Positions 1 through 6,029 are shown, numbered from the stretch's first letter. The stretch: DNA of 7,486 bases from Methanobacteriota archaeon (GCA_003230355.1 QIDD01000039.1:1-7486), one strand, 5' to 3'. The notes: generated from the letters alone by a model not told the origin. Program-made: numbers and translations.

Positions 1-163
1 CATAGTAGACCTTCCCAGGCAACCGATGCTGTTGGATATTCACATGCAGTTCTCCGTCTGGAAACCGCGCCATGGAAACGCAGGTAAACTCCGCTCCAAG
101 CTTCTTTGCAAGATCCATCGCAAGACCTGGAACACTTGAACCTGCAACAACTGCAGCCATCAT
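1..163 (-). CDS. prs: Ribose-phosphate pyrophosphokinase (PRPP synthetase), N-terminal part, cut by window edge
   Basis: The enzyme transfers pyrophosphate from ATP to ribose 5-phosphate, giving PRPP for purine, pyrimidine and histidine synthesis in the cytoplasm. Only the first 54 codons are visible; the gene continues beyond position 1. Reading from ATG at 163 gives MMAAVVAGSSVPGLAMDLAK, then KLGAEF, and RFPDGELHV at about residues 33-41. The VVAGSS opening strand and the RFPDGE motif are characteristic of the family, which is usually about 280-310 residues. Two ATGs are adjacent (163 and 160). A weak GGTG at 170-167 is better spaced for the second, so the true start may be 160. It follows tiaS by 32 bases on the same strand, so co-transcription is likely, although an A+T-rich stretch in the gap could be a separate promoter. 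The family call is firm; the start is uncertain by one codon. Confidence 0.9.
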   Translation of the reverse strand, partial: MMAAVVAGSSVPGLAMDLAKKLGAEFTCVSMARFPDGELHVNIQQHRLPGKVYY

Positions 164-175
164 TTACACCACTAG

Positions 176-190
176 TTTTTATTTATTATC
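176..190 (-). promoter_or_regulatory. Possible internal TATA box for prs
   Basis: On the minus strand the gap between the tiaS stop and prs reads GATAATAAATAAAAA. Its centre near 184 lies about 24-26 bases before the second prs ATG (160), the spacing seen for leaderless promoters elsewhere in this window. The stretch is simply A+T-rich and has no clear upstream BRE, so this is weak. Confidence 0.3.
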
Positions 191-195
191 TAAGA

Positions 196-1428
196 TCATC
201 CCACGGGTTTTGACAGGTGTCTCATCGCCCGCGGCGGCACTGTGTAAAGCCCTTGTTTTAGCTCTCTTGTTACTTGTATAAACTCTTTGCTCCCCGCGGT
301 TGTGCGGCATCTTTTGCAACGGTATCCTTGGCCACGACCCGCTGACTCCATACTTCTGCCGCAACCGTGGCAGATGGGGTTCTTCTCCTCAATGTATTTC
401 TGGAGCAAAACAACCTCCAGCTTCTCCAGATTCACCGTTAGATTCCTGGTTTTTCTCACGCCGCCGTAGACCTTCACAACATCACCCTCTCGAAGCTTTT
501 TAACCACTTTTCTGAAGCCTCCGGTGGGCTCGTAGGCTGCGCAGTCAATGCTGTCTCCATCCTCGGAAATTGAAAAAATCACGTGCCCGCCTGCAAGCGT
601 CTTCGGAGCCGCCGAAACATGGCCACAGACAATCACCGAAGACTCAGGCTTCGCATCAACTATGCTGCAAGAAACCAGATGGGCGTCAGTCCCTTGATTT
701 GTCTTGAAAAGAGCGGTTCTCTCAATCGGTTCGCCTGCCCCAATCATCTTTGAAGCCTGCTCAACACTCTCAGGTGTTTTGCCCCGGATCCCATAGAGCA
801 CAGGGCAGGGCGAGCTGGGTGCAACCAGAATCTGTGAGGTTTCAGGGTCAACATTGTTAAATGTCATCGGGCGTGTAGCCCGGTCCATAGCTCGAACCGA
901 GTCAGAATCAATCCTTCTCACTTTGCCCCAGTATTCAGGCCGGCGGTAGGCGATAAACTCAAATGTATGCTCACCCAGGTCTGCGCCGATAGCGGCGAGG
1001 GCTCCGATTACACCCCTTCCGTTCTTCCACCTATGGATTTCGCAGCCATTTTTCTCTGCCAATTCTTCGGCATCGGCTGTTGTGACAACCTCTCGAAGCG
1101 CGCGGTAGTAGAAGGATTCAAACCGCTCAGGTTCAACTCCCCGGTAGAATACTACGCCTGGATTTGTGCCCTCCTCGTCAAGGTCTGAAAAATCTTCAAC
1201 CGCTTTCAGAGTTTCGCTCTTCGCCCGCGGGAGGTCACGCGTTTCAATTTTCAGACATACCGCGCCGTTGCCCCGCGTCTTCCAGGGGATGTTTGGATTC
1301 AGCCGCACTAGCCGGGTCTCCTGCACACTGGAAAAGGCGGCGAGACGCTCTCCAAGTACCGCTGCCAGATAGGTTGTGCACAAACGCTTTTTTGAATCCG
1401 TGTCATCAATCCCGATGTAAAGCTGCAT
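196..1428 (-). CDS. tiaS: tRNA(Ile2) 2-agmatinylcytidine synthetase TiaS
   Basis: TiaS uses ATP and agmatine to convert the wobble cytidine of the CAU anticodon of archaeal tRNA(Ile2) to agmatidine, so that AUA is read as isoleucine rather than AUG. At 410 aa it is close to the roughly 420 aa of characterised TiaS. The N-terminus has the IGIDDTDS motif (residues 5-12) and CTTYL (17-21). Thr18 falls at the number of the autophosphorylated Thr18 of the Archaeoglobus enzyme. GRGVIGALAAIG (137-148) and TNQGTDAHL (243-251) are further family blocks. A probable OB-fold spans about 265-342. It is followed by a zinc ribbon with cysteines 353, 356, 371 and 374 (CxxC-x14-CxxC). The start ATG at 1428 directly precedes the conserved strand. 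It is the first gene of a likely tiaS-prs unit and diverges from the small ORF at 1491. The cognate tRNA gene is not in the window. Confidence 0.95.
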   Translation of the reverse strand: MQLYIGIDDTDSKKRLCTTYLAAVLGERLAAFSSVQETRLVRLNPNIPWKTRGNGAVCLKIETRDLPRAKSETLKAVEDFSDLDEEGTNPGVVFYRGVEPERFESFYYRALREVVTTADAEELAEKNGCEIHRWKNGRGVIGALAAIGADLGEHTFEFIAYRRPEYWGKVRRIDSDSVRAMDRATRPMTFNNVDPETSQILVAPSSPCPVLYGIRGKTPESVEQASKMIGAGEPIERTALFKTNQGTDAHLVSCSIVDAKPESSVIVCGHVSAAPKTLAGGHVIFSISEDGDSIDCAAYEPTGGFRKVVKKLREGDVVKVYGGVRKTRNLTVNLEKLEVVLLQKYIEEKNPICHGCGRSMESAGRGQGYRCKRCRTTAGSKEFIQVTRELKQGLYTVPPRAMRHLSKPVG

Positions 1429-1456
1429 AATAATAGTTGAAGCTTATTTCACAATA

Positions 1457-1468
1457 ATATATTTATAT
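1457..1468 (-). promoter_or_regulatory. TATA box for tiaS (shared with the divergent promoter)
   Basis: The minus strand reads ATATAAATATAT, with a TATAAATA core centred near 1463. A start site about 26 bases downstream falls near 1437, giving a leader of about 9 bases before the tiaS ATG at 1428. The same bases read on the plus strand also resemble a TATA box. Inference from archaeal promoter spacing only. Confidence 0.55.
1461..1468 (+). promoter_or_regulatory. TATA box for the 41-aa membrane ORF (leaderless)
   Basis: ATTTATAT is centred about 26-27 bases before the ATG at 1491, so transcription would start at or next to that codon. There is no Shine-Dalgarno sequence between the box and the ATG (AATCAAAATTT precedes it). 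Both facts fit a leaderless archaeal transcript. The element overlaps the tiaS TATA box on the other strand. Confidence 0.55.
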
Positions 1469-1490
1469 GTAGGACTTTCAATCAAAATTT

Positions 1491-1616
1491 ATGGAGGTAT
1501 CTGATCTACCGCCGGTGGCTCAATCAGCCCTTGTTCTACTCTCATTTGTAGTTCTATTCATACTTGCAAGCTGGCTTTTAGGCTATATCAATAAAATCTC
1601 CTCTGAAAGTGAGTGA
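1491..1616 (+). CDS. Hypothetical 41-aa single-span membrane protein
   Basis: This is a small ORF below usual annotation cut-offs. It starts MEVSDLPPVAQSALVLLSFV and ends GYINKISSESE before TGA at 1614-1616. Residues 12-32 form an uninterrupted hydrophobic stretch long enough for one transmembrane helix. The preceding part is short and acidic and the tail is hydrophilic with one lysine. The ATG is 26-27 bases downstream of a good TATA box, which supports a leaderless start and argues that the ORF is expressed. It sits between the divergent tiaS and purC, with 53 bases before the likely purC start. I recognise no family, and it does not look like SecG/Sec61-beta. The function is unknown. The hydrophobic composition and promoter placement support coding; the small size limits confidence. 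Confidence 0.6.
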   Translation: MEVSDLPPVAQSALVLLSFVVLFILASWLLGYINKISSESE

Positions 1617-1640
1617 AGCCTGCTATGAACGACTGGAGAT

Positions 1641-1650
1641 AGTTTTAAAG
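1641..1650 (+). promoter_or_regulatory. Possible TATA box for purC
   Basis: AGTTTTAAAG, with a TTTTAAA core, is centred about 25 bases before the ATG at 1670. This matches the spacing of the other leaderless candidates here and supports 1670 as the purC start rather than the TTG at 1655. Confidence 0.45.
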
Positions 1651-1669
1651 GCTGTTGAGGACAGGAGAC

Positions 1670-2374
1670 ATGAGTGTTATGAAGATTATTACATCTGGCA
1701 AGGTTAAGACTGTGTATGACGCTGGCGAAGGTGAGGCTGTAATCGAGTTTCGCGATGATATCACGGCTGGCGACGGGGCGAAGAAGGAGGCGAAAGTGGG
1801 CAAGGGCTCAATCAACGCTGAAATATCTGCGAGGCTCCTTGAGTTTCTCGAAGAAAGAGGTGTTAAAACCCATCTCAAAGAGTTTGTGCGGCCCAACAAA
1901 TTCCTTGTAGAAAAGGTCGAGATAATTCCTGTTGAAGTAATTCTGCGTAACATTGCGACTGGAAGCCTTGTGCGGCGCTTTCCCTTTGAAGAGGGCTCAG
2001 AGCTAAATCCGCCGATTGTGGAGTTCGGCTATAAAAACGACGACTACCACGACCCTATGCTGAACGACGAAATCGCGCTCGCGCTAAATCTGTGCACAAT
2101 GGACGACCTGATTGTAATGCGGCGCATGGCATTGCAGGTGAACAATCTGTTGAAAGAGTTTTTCCTTGAGCGGGGGATCCTGCTCGTGGATTTTAAGCTT
2201 GAGTTCGGGCGAACGCCGGGTGGCGAGATAATTCTTGCAGACGAGATCTCACCCGATACATGCCGGTTCTGGGACAGTAAAACGCGTGAAATCATGGATA
2301 AAGACCGGTTTCGAAAAGACATGGGGAGTGTGATTGAATTTTATAGCGAAGTGAGACGCAGGGTCCTGTCGTGA
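1670..2374 (+). CDS. purC: Phosphoribosylaminoimidazole-succinocarboxamide (SAICAR) synthase
   Basis: PurC joins CAIR and L-aspartate with ATP hydrolysis to make SAICAR, a late step of de novo IMP synthesis in the cytoplasm. From the ATG at 1670 the protein is 234 aa, normal for the short PurC form. Both family signatures are intact: IIPVEVILRNIATGS (85-99) and LVDFKLEFG (172-180). The N-terminal SGKVKTVY block (9-16), the DDITAGDGAKK loop (29-39) and DEISPDTCRFWD (191-202) also fit. Start choice: the frame is open upstream to a TTG at 1655, but a TATA-like box predicts transcription starting near 1670, and conservation begins only at MKIITSGK, which has its own ATG at 1679. AGGAG (1663-1667) is too close to 1670 but about 11 bases from 1679, so 1679 remains possible. 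The stop overlaps the GTG of the next gene. Confidence 0.96.
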   Translation: MSVMKIITSGKVKTVYDAGEGEAVIEFRDDITAGDGAKKEAKVGKGSINAEISARLLEFLEERGVKTHLKEFVRPNKFLVEKVEIIPVEVILRNIATGSLVRRFPFEEGSELNPPIVEFGYKNDDYHDPMLNDEIALALNLCTMDDLIVMRRMALQVNNLLKEFFLERGILLVDFKLEFGRTPGGEIILADEISPDTCRFWDSKTREIMDKDRFRKDMGSVIEFYSEVRRRVLS

Positions 2375-2559
2375 ACCGTGATTCACCCATTGTTCGATGG
2401 CTTCGAAGAATCATCTCAACACTTGTGATGATAAGTGTTTTTTTCGCAGGCTTTATCGGAGGGTTTTCATTATTTTTTTCAGGCGACGTTTTGCGGGCTG
2501 CCACCGCACTAATTTATATCGTGGTGGGCCTCGTTGCCTCAAGGCTTCTCTGGGTGTAG
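2371..2559 (+). CDS. Hypothetical 62-aa two-span membrane protein, coupled to purC
   Basis: This small ORF starts at GTG (2371) and overlaps the purC stop in a GTGA arrangement, which implies translational coupling. The N-terminus is basic (IVRWLRRI). A first hydrophobic segment covers about residues 14-36, including a glycine-rich FAGFIGGF turn. After a short SGDVLR loop comes a second, about 41-61. The positive N-terminus suggests a helical hairpin with both ends inside the cell. I recognise no family and see no purine-related motif. The tight overlap shows co-expression with purC but not a shared function. The clean hydrophobic pattern and overlap make it probably real. The GTG is the only start giving the 4-base overlap. 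Confidence 0.65.
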   Translation: MNRDSPIVRWLRRIISTLVMISVFFAGFIGGFSLFFSGDVLRAATALIYIVVGLVASRLLWV

Positions 2560-2568
2560 AGATAGAAA

Positions 2569-2578
2569 GATTTTTAAT
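2569..2578 (+). promoter_or_regulatory. TATA box for hisD-aspS (leaderless)
   Basis: GATTTTTAAT, preceded by a purine-rich GATAGAAA that could serve as BRE, is centred about 26 bases before the hisD ATG at 2600. No Shine-Dalgarno sequence is visible before that ATG. The box lies just after the stop of the preceding small gene (2559), so hisD-aspS probably has its own leaderless promoter. Confidence 0.55.
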
Positions 2579-2599
2579 CCCTGTTTATGAGAAAAGCGT

Positions 2600-3847
2600 A
2601 TGATAATTAAGGATTTATCGCATCTCACAAAGGATGAAAAAAAGCAGATACTAAACAGAGGCGAAGGCGTCGATTCTGAAATTGTTAAAGAGATAGTTGA
2701 AAGTGTAAAGAGGAATGGGGACCGGGCGCTTAAAGATTACACAGCAAGGTTTGACGGAGCAGAGCTTGAAGCCCTGTTGGTGAGTGAGGATGAGTTCGCA
2801 GATGCAGAAAAAACAGCGAACCCAGTTGTTGCACGTCAGATTAAATCAGCCTATGAAAACATCCTCTCATATCACAAAAAGCAGGCTGAAGAGGAGTGGT
2901 GGACCGAAGAAGAAGGGCGGAGGTTGGGCCAGATTTTGCGGCCTGTTGAAAGCGTTGGCTGCTATGTTCCTGGGGGACGGGCATTTTATCCTTCGACTGT
3001 GCTCATGTCGGCTGTTCCAGCCAAGGTGGCAGGGGTCAAACGAATTGTTGTCACCACGCCTCCGCAGCCCGATGGCAGGGTTAACGAGCACACGCTGATT
3101 GCGTGTAAAATCGCAGGCGTTTCAGAGGTCTACAAAGTTGGCGGCGCGCAGGCAATCGCCGCACTCACATATGGCACAGAATCCATCTCCAAAGTGGACA
3201 TGATCGTGGGGCCCGGTAACATCTATGTAACAGCGGCTAAAAAAGCGGTCTACGGCGATGTGGGAATCGACATGCTCGCAGGCCCCAGCGAGGTCCTGAT
3301 AATCGCTGATTCAACATGCAAACCTGGGTTTATCGCCGCTGATATCCGGGCGCAGGCCGAACACGATCCCAATGCATCCTGTGTGCTTGTTTCAACTGAT
3401 AGAAAAGTTATCGACGCTGTTTCTGAGGAGCTTAAAAGCGATGCTTTAGAAACGCTTGCCGCCCTTGAAAATGCAGCGCTGCTCTTTGCAGAGGACCTGG
3501 ACTCGGCAATAGATTTTTCAAATGAATATGCGCCGGAGCACCTTGAGATCATGACATCCGATGATGAGGCCGTGCTCACAGGGATTCAGAGCGCAGGCTC
3601 AATCTTTCTCGGCCCCTACTCACCTGTTGCCGCCGGCGATTATGCCAGTGGTCCGAACCACATCCTGCCCACAGGCGGGTGTGCGCGGTTTCAGTCAGGG
3701 CTCAATGTGGGTCACTTTCTAAAGCATATCTCGGTGCAGCGGCTCACCAGACACGGGCTTGATGGCATCGGCGAGGCTGTGACAGGCCTTGCAGAGGCAG
3801 AAGGGCTTAAATATCATAGCGAAAGCGTAAAGAAGAGGCTTAAATGA
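2600..3847 (+). CDS. hisD: Histidinol dehydrogenase
   Basis: HisD catalyses the last two steps of histidine synthesis, oxidising L-histidinol through histidinal to histidine with two NAD+ and an active-site zinc. The protein is 415 aa, slightly shorter than the roughly 430 aa E. coli enzyme. Visible key residues by homology: Gln252 and His255 in IRAQAEHDPNAS (zinc ligands), Glu313-His314 in APEHLEI (catalytic base pair), Asp347 in AAGDYASGPNHILPTGG (zinc), and His406 near the end (zinc). The block from GGAQAIAAL (181-189) through VGPGNIYVTAAKK (203-215) to DMLAGPSE (224-231) is the strongly conserved substrate and NAD region. All catalytic positions appear intact. The ATG at 2600 fits the leaderless promoter. 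The stop overlaps the aspS start (ATGA), so the two are one transcription unit. No other his gene is present. Confidence 0.97.
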   Translation: MIIKDLSHLTKDEKKQILNRGEGVDSEIVKEIVESVKRNGDRALKDYTARFDGAELEALLVSEDEFADAEKTANPVVARQIKSAYENILSYHKKQAEEEWWTEEEGRRLGQILRPVESVGCYVPGGRAFYPSTVLMSAVPAKVAGVKRIVVTTPPQPDGRVNEHTLIACKIAGVSEVYKVGGAQAIAALTYGTESISKVDMIVGPGNIYVTAAKKAVYGDVGIDMLAGPSEVLIIADSTCKPGFIAADIRAQAEHDPNASCVLVSTDRKVIDAVSEELKSDALETLAALENAALLFAEDLDSAIDFSNEYAPEHLEIMTSDDEAVLTGIQSAGSIFLGPYSPVAAGDYASGPNHILPTGGCARFQSGLNVGHFLKHISVQRLTRHGLDGIGEAVTGLAEAEGLKYHSESVKKRLK

Positions 3848-5160
3848 TGGATAGGACGTATTCAGATTCACTGACACCTGAGATGGAAGGAACAACTGTT
3901 ACAATCGCGGGCTGGGTCCATGAGATTAGAGGGCTTGGCAAACTGCGGTTTCTGCTTATTCGGGACGGCAGGGGGATTGTGCAGGTCACGCTTCCCAAAA
4001 AGTTTGTTTCCGAAGAGACCTTTGCCGCGAGCAAAGAGGTTTCAAAGGAAAGCGTTGTCCGGGTGAGGGGAACGGTTCAGCGGGAGGATCGAGCACCCAA
4101 TGGAATCGAGATACTGCCAGAAAATATCGAGGTAATCAGCCTTGCAGTAACCCCGCTGCCGCTGGATCCCACGGGAAAGGTTAACGCAAATCTTGACACC
4201 CGCCTCGACCACCGTGTAATCGATCTCAGACGTGCGCCTGTAGCCGCGATTTTCAAGGCCAGGGCTGCCGCGCTTAAAGCTGGGCGCGAGTATCTTGAAG
4301 AACAGGGTTTTTCAGCAATCAAAACACCCAGGATAATCTCCACCGCGTCTGAGGGGGGGACAGAGCTCTTTCCGCTCGCCTATTTTGACAGGGAAGCCTT
4401 TCTCGCACAGAGCCCGCAGCTCTATAAGCAGATGCTGATGGCCACAGGACTTGACCGGGTCTATGAGCTTGCCACATATTTCAGGGCGGAAGAACATGAC
4501 ACAGTCTCACATCTTAACGAGGTTTCAGCAATTGATTGCGAGATGAGTTTTATCGACTCTGAATCAGATGTGATGGACATCGTTGAAGGGCTCACCATTA
4601 GCATGATCGAAGGTGTGAGGAAAAACTGCCAGCCTCAGCTTGAAACACTGGGCGTCGAAATCGAAAAACCAAAGACACCCTTTCCAAGGCTTGAATATCG
4701 TGATGTAATCGACATGCTGCTTTCAGAAGAAGAGCTCAAAGTGCCCTTTGGCGAAGACATGAACACTGAAGCGGAAAAAGCACTCGGCCGAATCATGCAG
4801 CGACGGGGCTACAAACACTACTTCATAACCAAATATCCCCTTGAAATCAAGCCGTTTTACACAATGCCAGACAGCGGCGACCCCACGCTTTCAAACTCCT
4901 TCGACCTTGAGTTTATGGGCCGTGAAATCGTGTCAGGAAGCCAGAGAATTCATGACCACGCTCTTCTCACCGAGCGGATAGTGTCAAAGGACCTGGACCC
5001 CGATGGATTCGGCGCATACCTCGAAGCATTCAGATATGGCATACCACCCCACGGCGGGTTCGGAATGGGCATCGAACGATTTCTCATGCTGCTGCTCAAC
5101 CTCCCTAACATCCGCGAAACCGTGCTCTTTCCACGGGACAGACACAGACTAGAGCCTTAG
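3844..5160 (+). CDS. aspS: Aspartyl-tRNA synthetase, archaeal type, probably non-discriminating
   Basis: A class II synthetase that activates aspartate with ATP and charges tRNA. At 438 aa it matches archaeal/eukaryal-type AspRS, without the bacterial insertion domain. The anticodon-binding OB-fold occupies about residues 17-100. The catalytic core contains ASEGGTELFPL (168-178), FLAQSPQLYKQ (186-196), motif 2 around YFRAEEH (212-218) and HLNE (223-226), and motif 3 GGFGMGIERF (404-413). Residue 26 is His (GWVHEI) and residue 85 is Pro (RAPNGIEILP). In the recalled discriminating Thermococcales enzyme these are Trp26 and Lys85, and this stretch aligns with it without gaps. The His/Pro pair is associated with archaeal AspRS that also charge tRNA(Asn). 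The ATG at 3844 overlaps the hisD stop by 4 bases; a second ATG follows immediately. Family certain; specificity inferred. Confidence 0.97.
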   Translation: MMDRTYSDSLTPEMEGTTVTIAGWVHEIRGLGKLRFLLIRDGRGIVQVTLPKKFVSEETFAASKEVSKESVVRVRGTVQREDRAPNGIEILPENIEVISLAVTPLPLDPTGKVNANLDTRLDHRVIDLRRAPVAAIFKARAAALKAGREYLEEQGFSAIKTPRIISTASEGGTELFPLAYFDREAFLAQSPQLYKQMLMATGLDRVYELATYFRAEEHDTVSHLNEVSAIDCEMSFIDSESDVMDIVEGLTISMIEGVRKNCQPQLETLGVEIEKPKTPFPRLEYRDVIDMLLSEEELKVPFGEDMNTEAEKALGRIMQRRGYKHYFITKYPLEIKPFYTMPDSGDPTLSNSFDLEFMGREIVSGSQRIHDHALLTERIVSKDLDPDGFGAYLEAFRYGIPPHGGFGMGIERFLMLLLNLPNIRETVLFPRDRHRLEP

Positions 5161-5177
5161 TGACTCTTTGAGACGGT

Positions 5178-5211
5178 GTGTAAAAAAAGTGGGGGGAGAA
5201 AAAAATGGAGG
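5178..5211. repeat. Intergenic motif copy A (GTG-A-run-G-run-AGA-run)
   Basis: The plus strand reads GTG, T, seven A, GT, six G, AG, seven A, T, GGAGG. The order matches copies at 6008-6040 and 6613-6670. It lies between the convergent aspS and PIN genes, 16 bases past the PIN stop on the minus strand. There it is two T runs split by a C run, consistent with a T-rich archaeal termination signal. Unlike the other two copies it lacks the TCCC/GGGA hairpin arms, so it is a degenerate member. Confidence 0.5.
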
Positions 5212-5215
5212 TTGG

Positions 5216-5234
5216 TTTTTATGGTTTTAATATT
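5216..5234 (+). terminator. T-rich 3' end signal for aspS
   Basis: Two T-rich stretches (TTTTT at 5216-5220 and TTTTAATATT at 5225-5234) follow the aspS stop by about 55-75 bases on the plus strand, without a strong hairpin. Archaeal RNA polymerase can stop on such T tracts. The second overlaps the end of the convergent PIN gene. Confidence 0.35.
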
Positions 5235-5664
5235 CGCTTTCAAAGGGTTTCATTCCCAACTTTTTGACATACTCTTTTGGTGTGTAAACCGGTATCTTGG
5301 TCTGTGCGTTCTTAAAGTCCCGGTCATAAGTCACAATTGATTCCACTTTTGAGACTTCGGCAGTGATTAGATGAGGTAAGTCTTTATCATTGATTTTCCC
5401 TATAAACTCCGAGTAATGTTTTTTTAGCTGTTTTTGTCCTGTCACTTTAATTGAGGGCAGTAATTCCAGAAGCAGCTTTCCTTTGTATGCGGCATCTTTG
5501 CCATACTCTCGTTTCAGATATTCAAGGAGCTCTAGCTTTATTTCCTCTGAGATGACCACCTCGATTTCGCCGTCAACTGCCATTTCGATTATGATATTGG
5601 AGTTTGAGCGAGGGTGCTCTATAGAAAAGATAAAGACGTTGGTGTCGAGGAGTGTTTTAGGCAT
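5227..5664 (-). CDS. PIN-domain ribonuclease, VapC-like toxin
   Basis: PIN-domain proteins are Mg/Mn-dependent RNases; as VapC toxins they cleave tRNA, rRNA or mRNA and are held inactive by a paired antitoxin. From ATG at 5664 it is 145 aa. The core acidic residues are visible: Asp7 in KTLLDTNVFIFSIE, a Glu at 41 or 45 in SEEIKLELLEYL, Asp93/Asp95 in NDKDLPHLITAE, and Asp114 in VTYDRDF. The spacing fits the PIN fold. The frame is open upstream to 5694, but conservation begins at MPKTLLDTN. The start at 5664 gives an 8-base overlap with the upstream antitoxin gene, typical of coupled toxin-antitoxin pairs. The RNA target cannot be told from sequence. It ends convergently to aspS, 66 bases away. 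All catalytic acids look intact, so it is probably an active nuclease. Confidence 0.88.
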   Translation of the reverse strand: MPKTLLDTNVFIFSIEHPRSNSNIIIEMAVDGEIEVVISEEIKLELLEYLKREYGKDAAYKGKLLLELLPSIKVTGQKQLKKHYSEFIGKINDKDLPHLITAEVSKVESIVTYDRDFKNAQTKIPVYTPKEYVKKLGMKPFESEY

Positions 5665-5929
5665 AGAGCTTTTTTCGTTTCTGCCATATCTCATCGCTTA
5701 TTTTTTCGAGCCGCTTCATCGTTTCATCTGGGCTTTTTTCCTTCGCGATGGATTGCAGCTCCCGGAGATGTTGTCTGGGTCCTTTGGTTATTAGACCGTG
5801 CTCTTCCCCGATCTTCCTTATCCCTGATCGTATGACCTCGGATCTGTTGCCATACACTCCTTCACTCACGAGAGTGTCGACTATCTCTCTCAGCTTGCCT
5901 TTGAGCCTTACAGGTATTACTTCATTCAT
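5657..5929 (-). CDS. Ribbon-helix-helix antitoxin, partner of the PIN toxin
   Basis: This is the antitoxin of the VapBC-like pair: a small DNA-binding protein expected to neutralise the PIN toxin and repress its own operon. From ATG at 5929 it is 90 aa. The N-terminus NEVIPVRLKGKLREIVDTLV starts with the expected beta strand, followed by helix 1, EGVYGNRSEVI and helix 2 (RSGIRKIGEEHGL). The charged C-terminal half (MKRLEKISDEIWQKRKKLY) would bind the toxin. The frame stays open to ATG at 5989, but a strong TATA box at 5967-5975 lies inside that extension, and GGTGA (5939-5935) sits 5 bases before the ATG at 5929. I therefore take 5929. The stop overlaps the toxin start by 8 bases. The RHH call is solid; the exact antitoxin family is not assigned. 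Confidence 0.82.
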   Translation of the reverse strand: MNEVIPVRLKGKLREIVDTLVSEGVYGNRSEVIRSGIRKIGEEHGLITKGPRQHLRELQSIAKEKSPDETMKRLEKISDEIWQKRKKLYA

Positions 5930-5934
5930 TTCAA

Positions 5935-5939
5935 TCACC
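5935..5939 (-). promoter_or_regulatory. Shine-Dalgarno site deciding the RHH antitoxin start
   Basis: On the minus strand GGTGA ends 5 bases before the ATG at 5929, a good spacing for pairing with the 16S rRNA 3' end. With the TATA box upstream it selects 5929 over the more distal ATG at 5989. It implies a short leader of about 16 bases, unlike the leaderless genes on the left. Confidence 0.6.
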
Positions 5940-5966
5940 GTTGTATAACTTTTGTAGTCGTTTACA

Positions 5967-5975
5967 TATATAAAA
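5967..5975 (-). promoter_or_regulatory. TATA box for the vapBC-like operon
   Basis: The minus strand reads TTTTATATA, a close match to the archaeal TATA consensus, centred near 5971. Transcription would start near 5945, about 16 bases before the antitoxin ATG at 5929. Confidence 0.65.
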
Positions 5976-6010
5976 GTAACATCAAACAAAGTGCTAATCG
6001 ACAGTAAGTG

Positions 6011-6029
6011 AAAAAAAATCCCAAGGGGA
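6011..6029 (-). terminator. Hairpin plus T-run terminator after relE-like toxin (motif copy B)
   Basis: On the minus strand TCCC (6029-6026), a 3-base loop and GGGA (6022-6019) form a 4-bp stem followed directly by eight T (6018-6011). This resembles an intrinsic terminator. It lies about 36 bases past the RelE-like stop and separates that operon from the vapBC-like one. The larger motif copy spans 6008-6040, with a further T run on the 5' side (6036-6031). The stem is short, so the T runs may matter more. Confidence 0.6.

Noticed and set aside
72..281. 69-codon plus-strand open frame across the prs/tiaS junction
   Set aside because: It lies antisense to two clearly conserved genes (PRPP synthetase N-terminus and TiaS C-terminus) and shows no family motif.
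967..1430. Several plus-strand open frames antisense to tiaS
   Set aside because: The minus-strand frame is a full-length TiaS with intact motifs; the opposite frames are compositional shadows.
1655..1669. TTG start adding five codons to purC
   Set aside because: It lies upstream of the transcription start predicted from the TATA-like box, and conservation starts later.
2784..3098. 104-codon open frame inside hisD in another frame
   Set aside because: It is fully contained in hisD, whose catalytic residues are intact on both sides; no motif of its own.
5178..5211. Hairpin terminator in element A
   Set aside because: The GGGA arm found in the other copies is missing, so only T runs remain; kept as a degenerate repeat.
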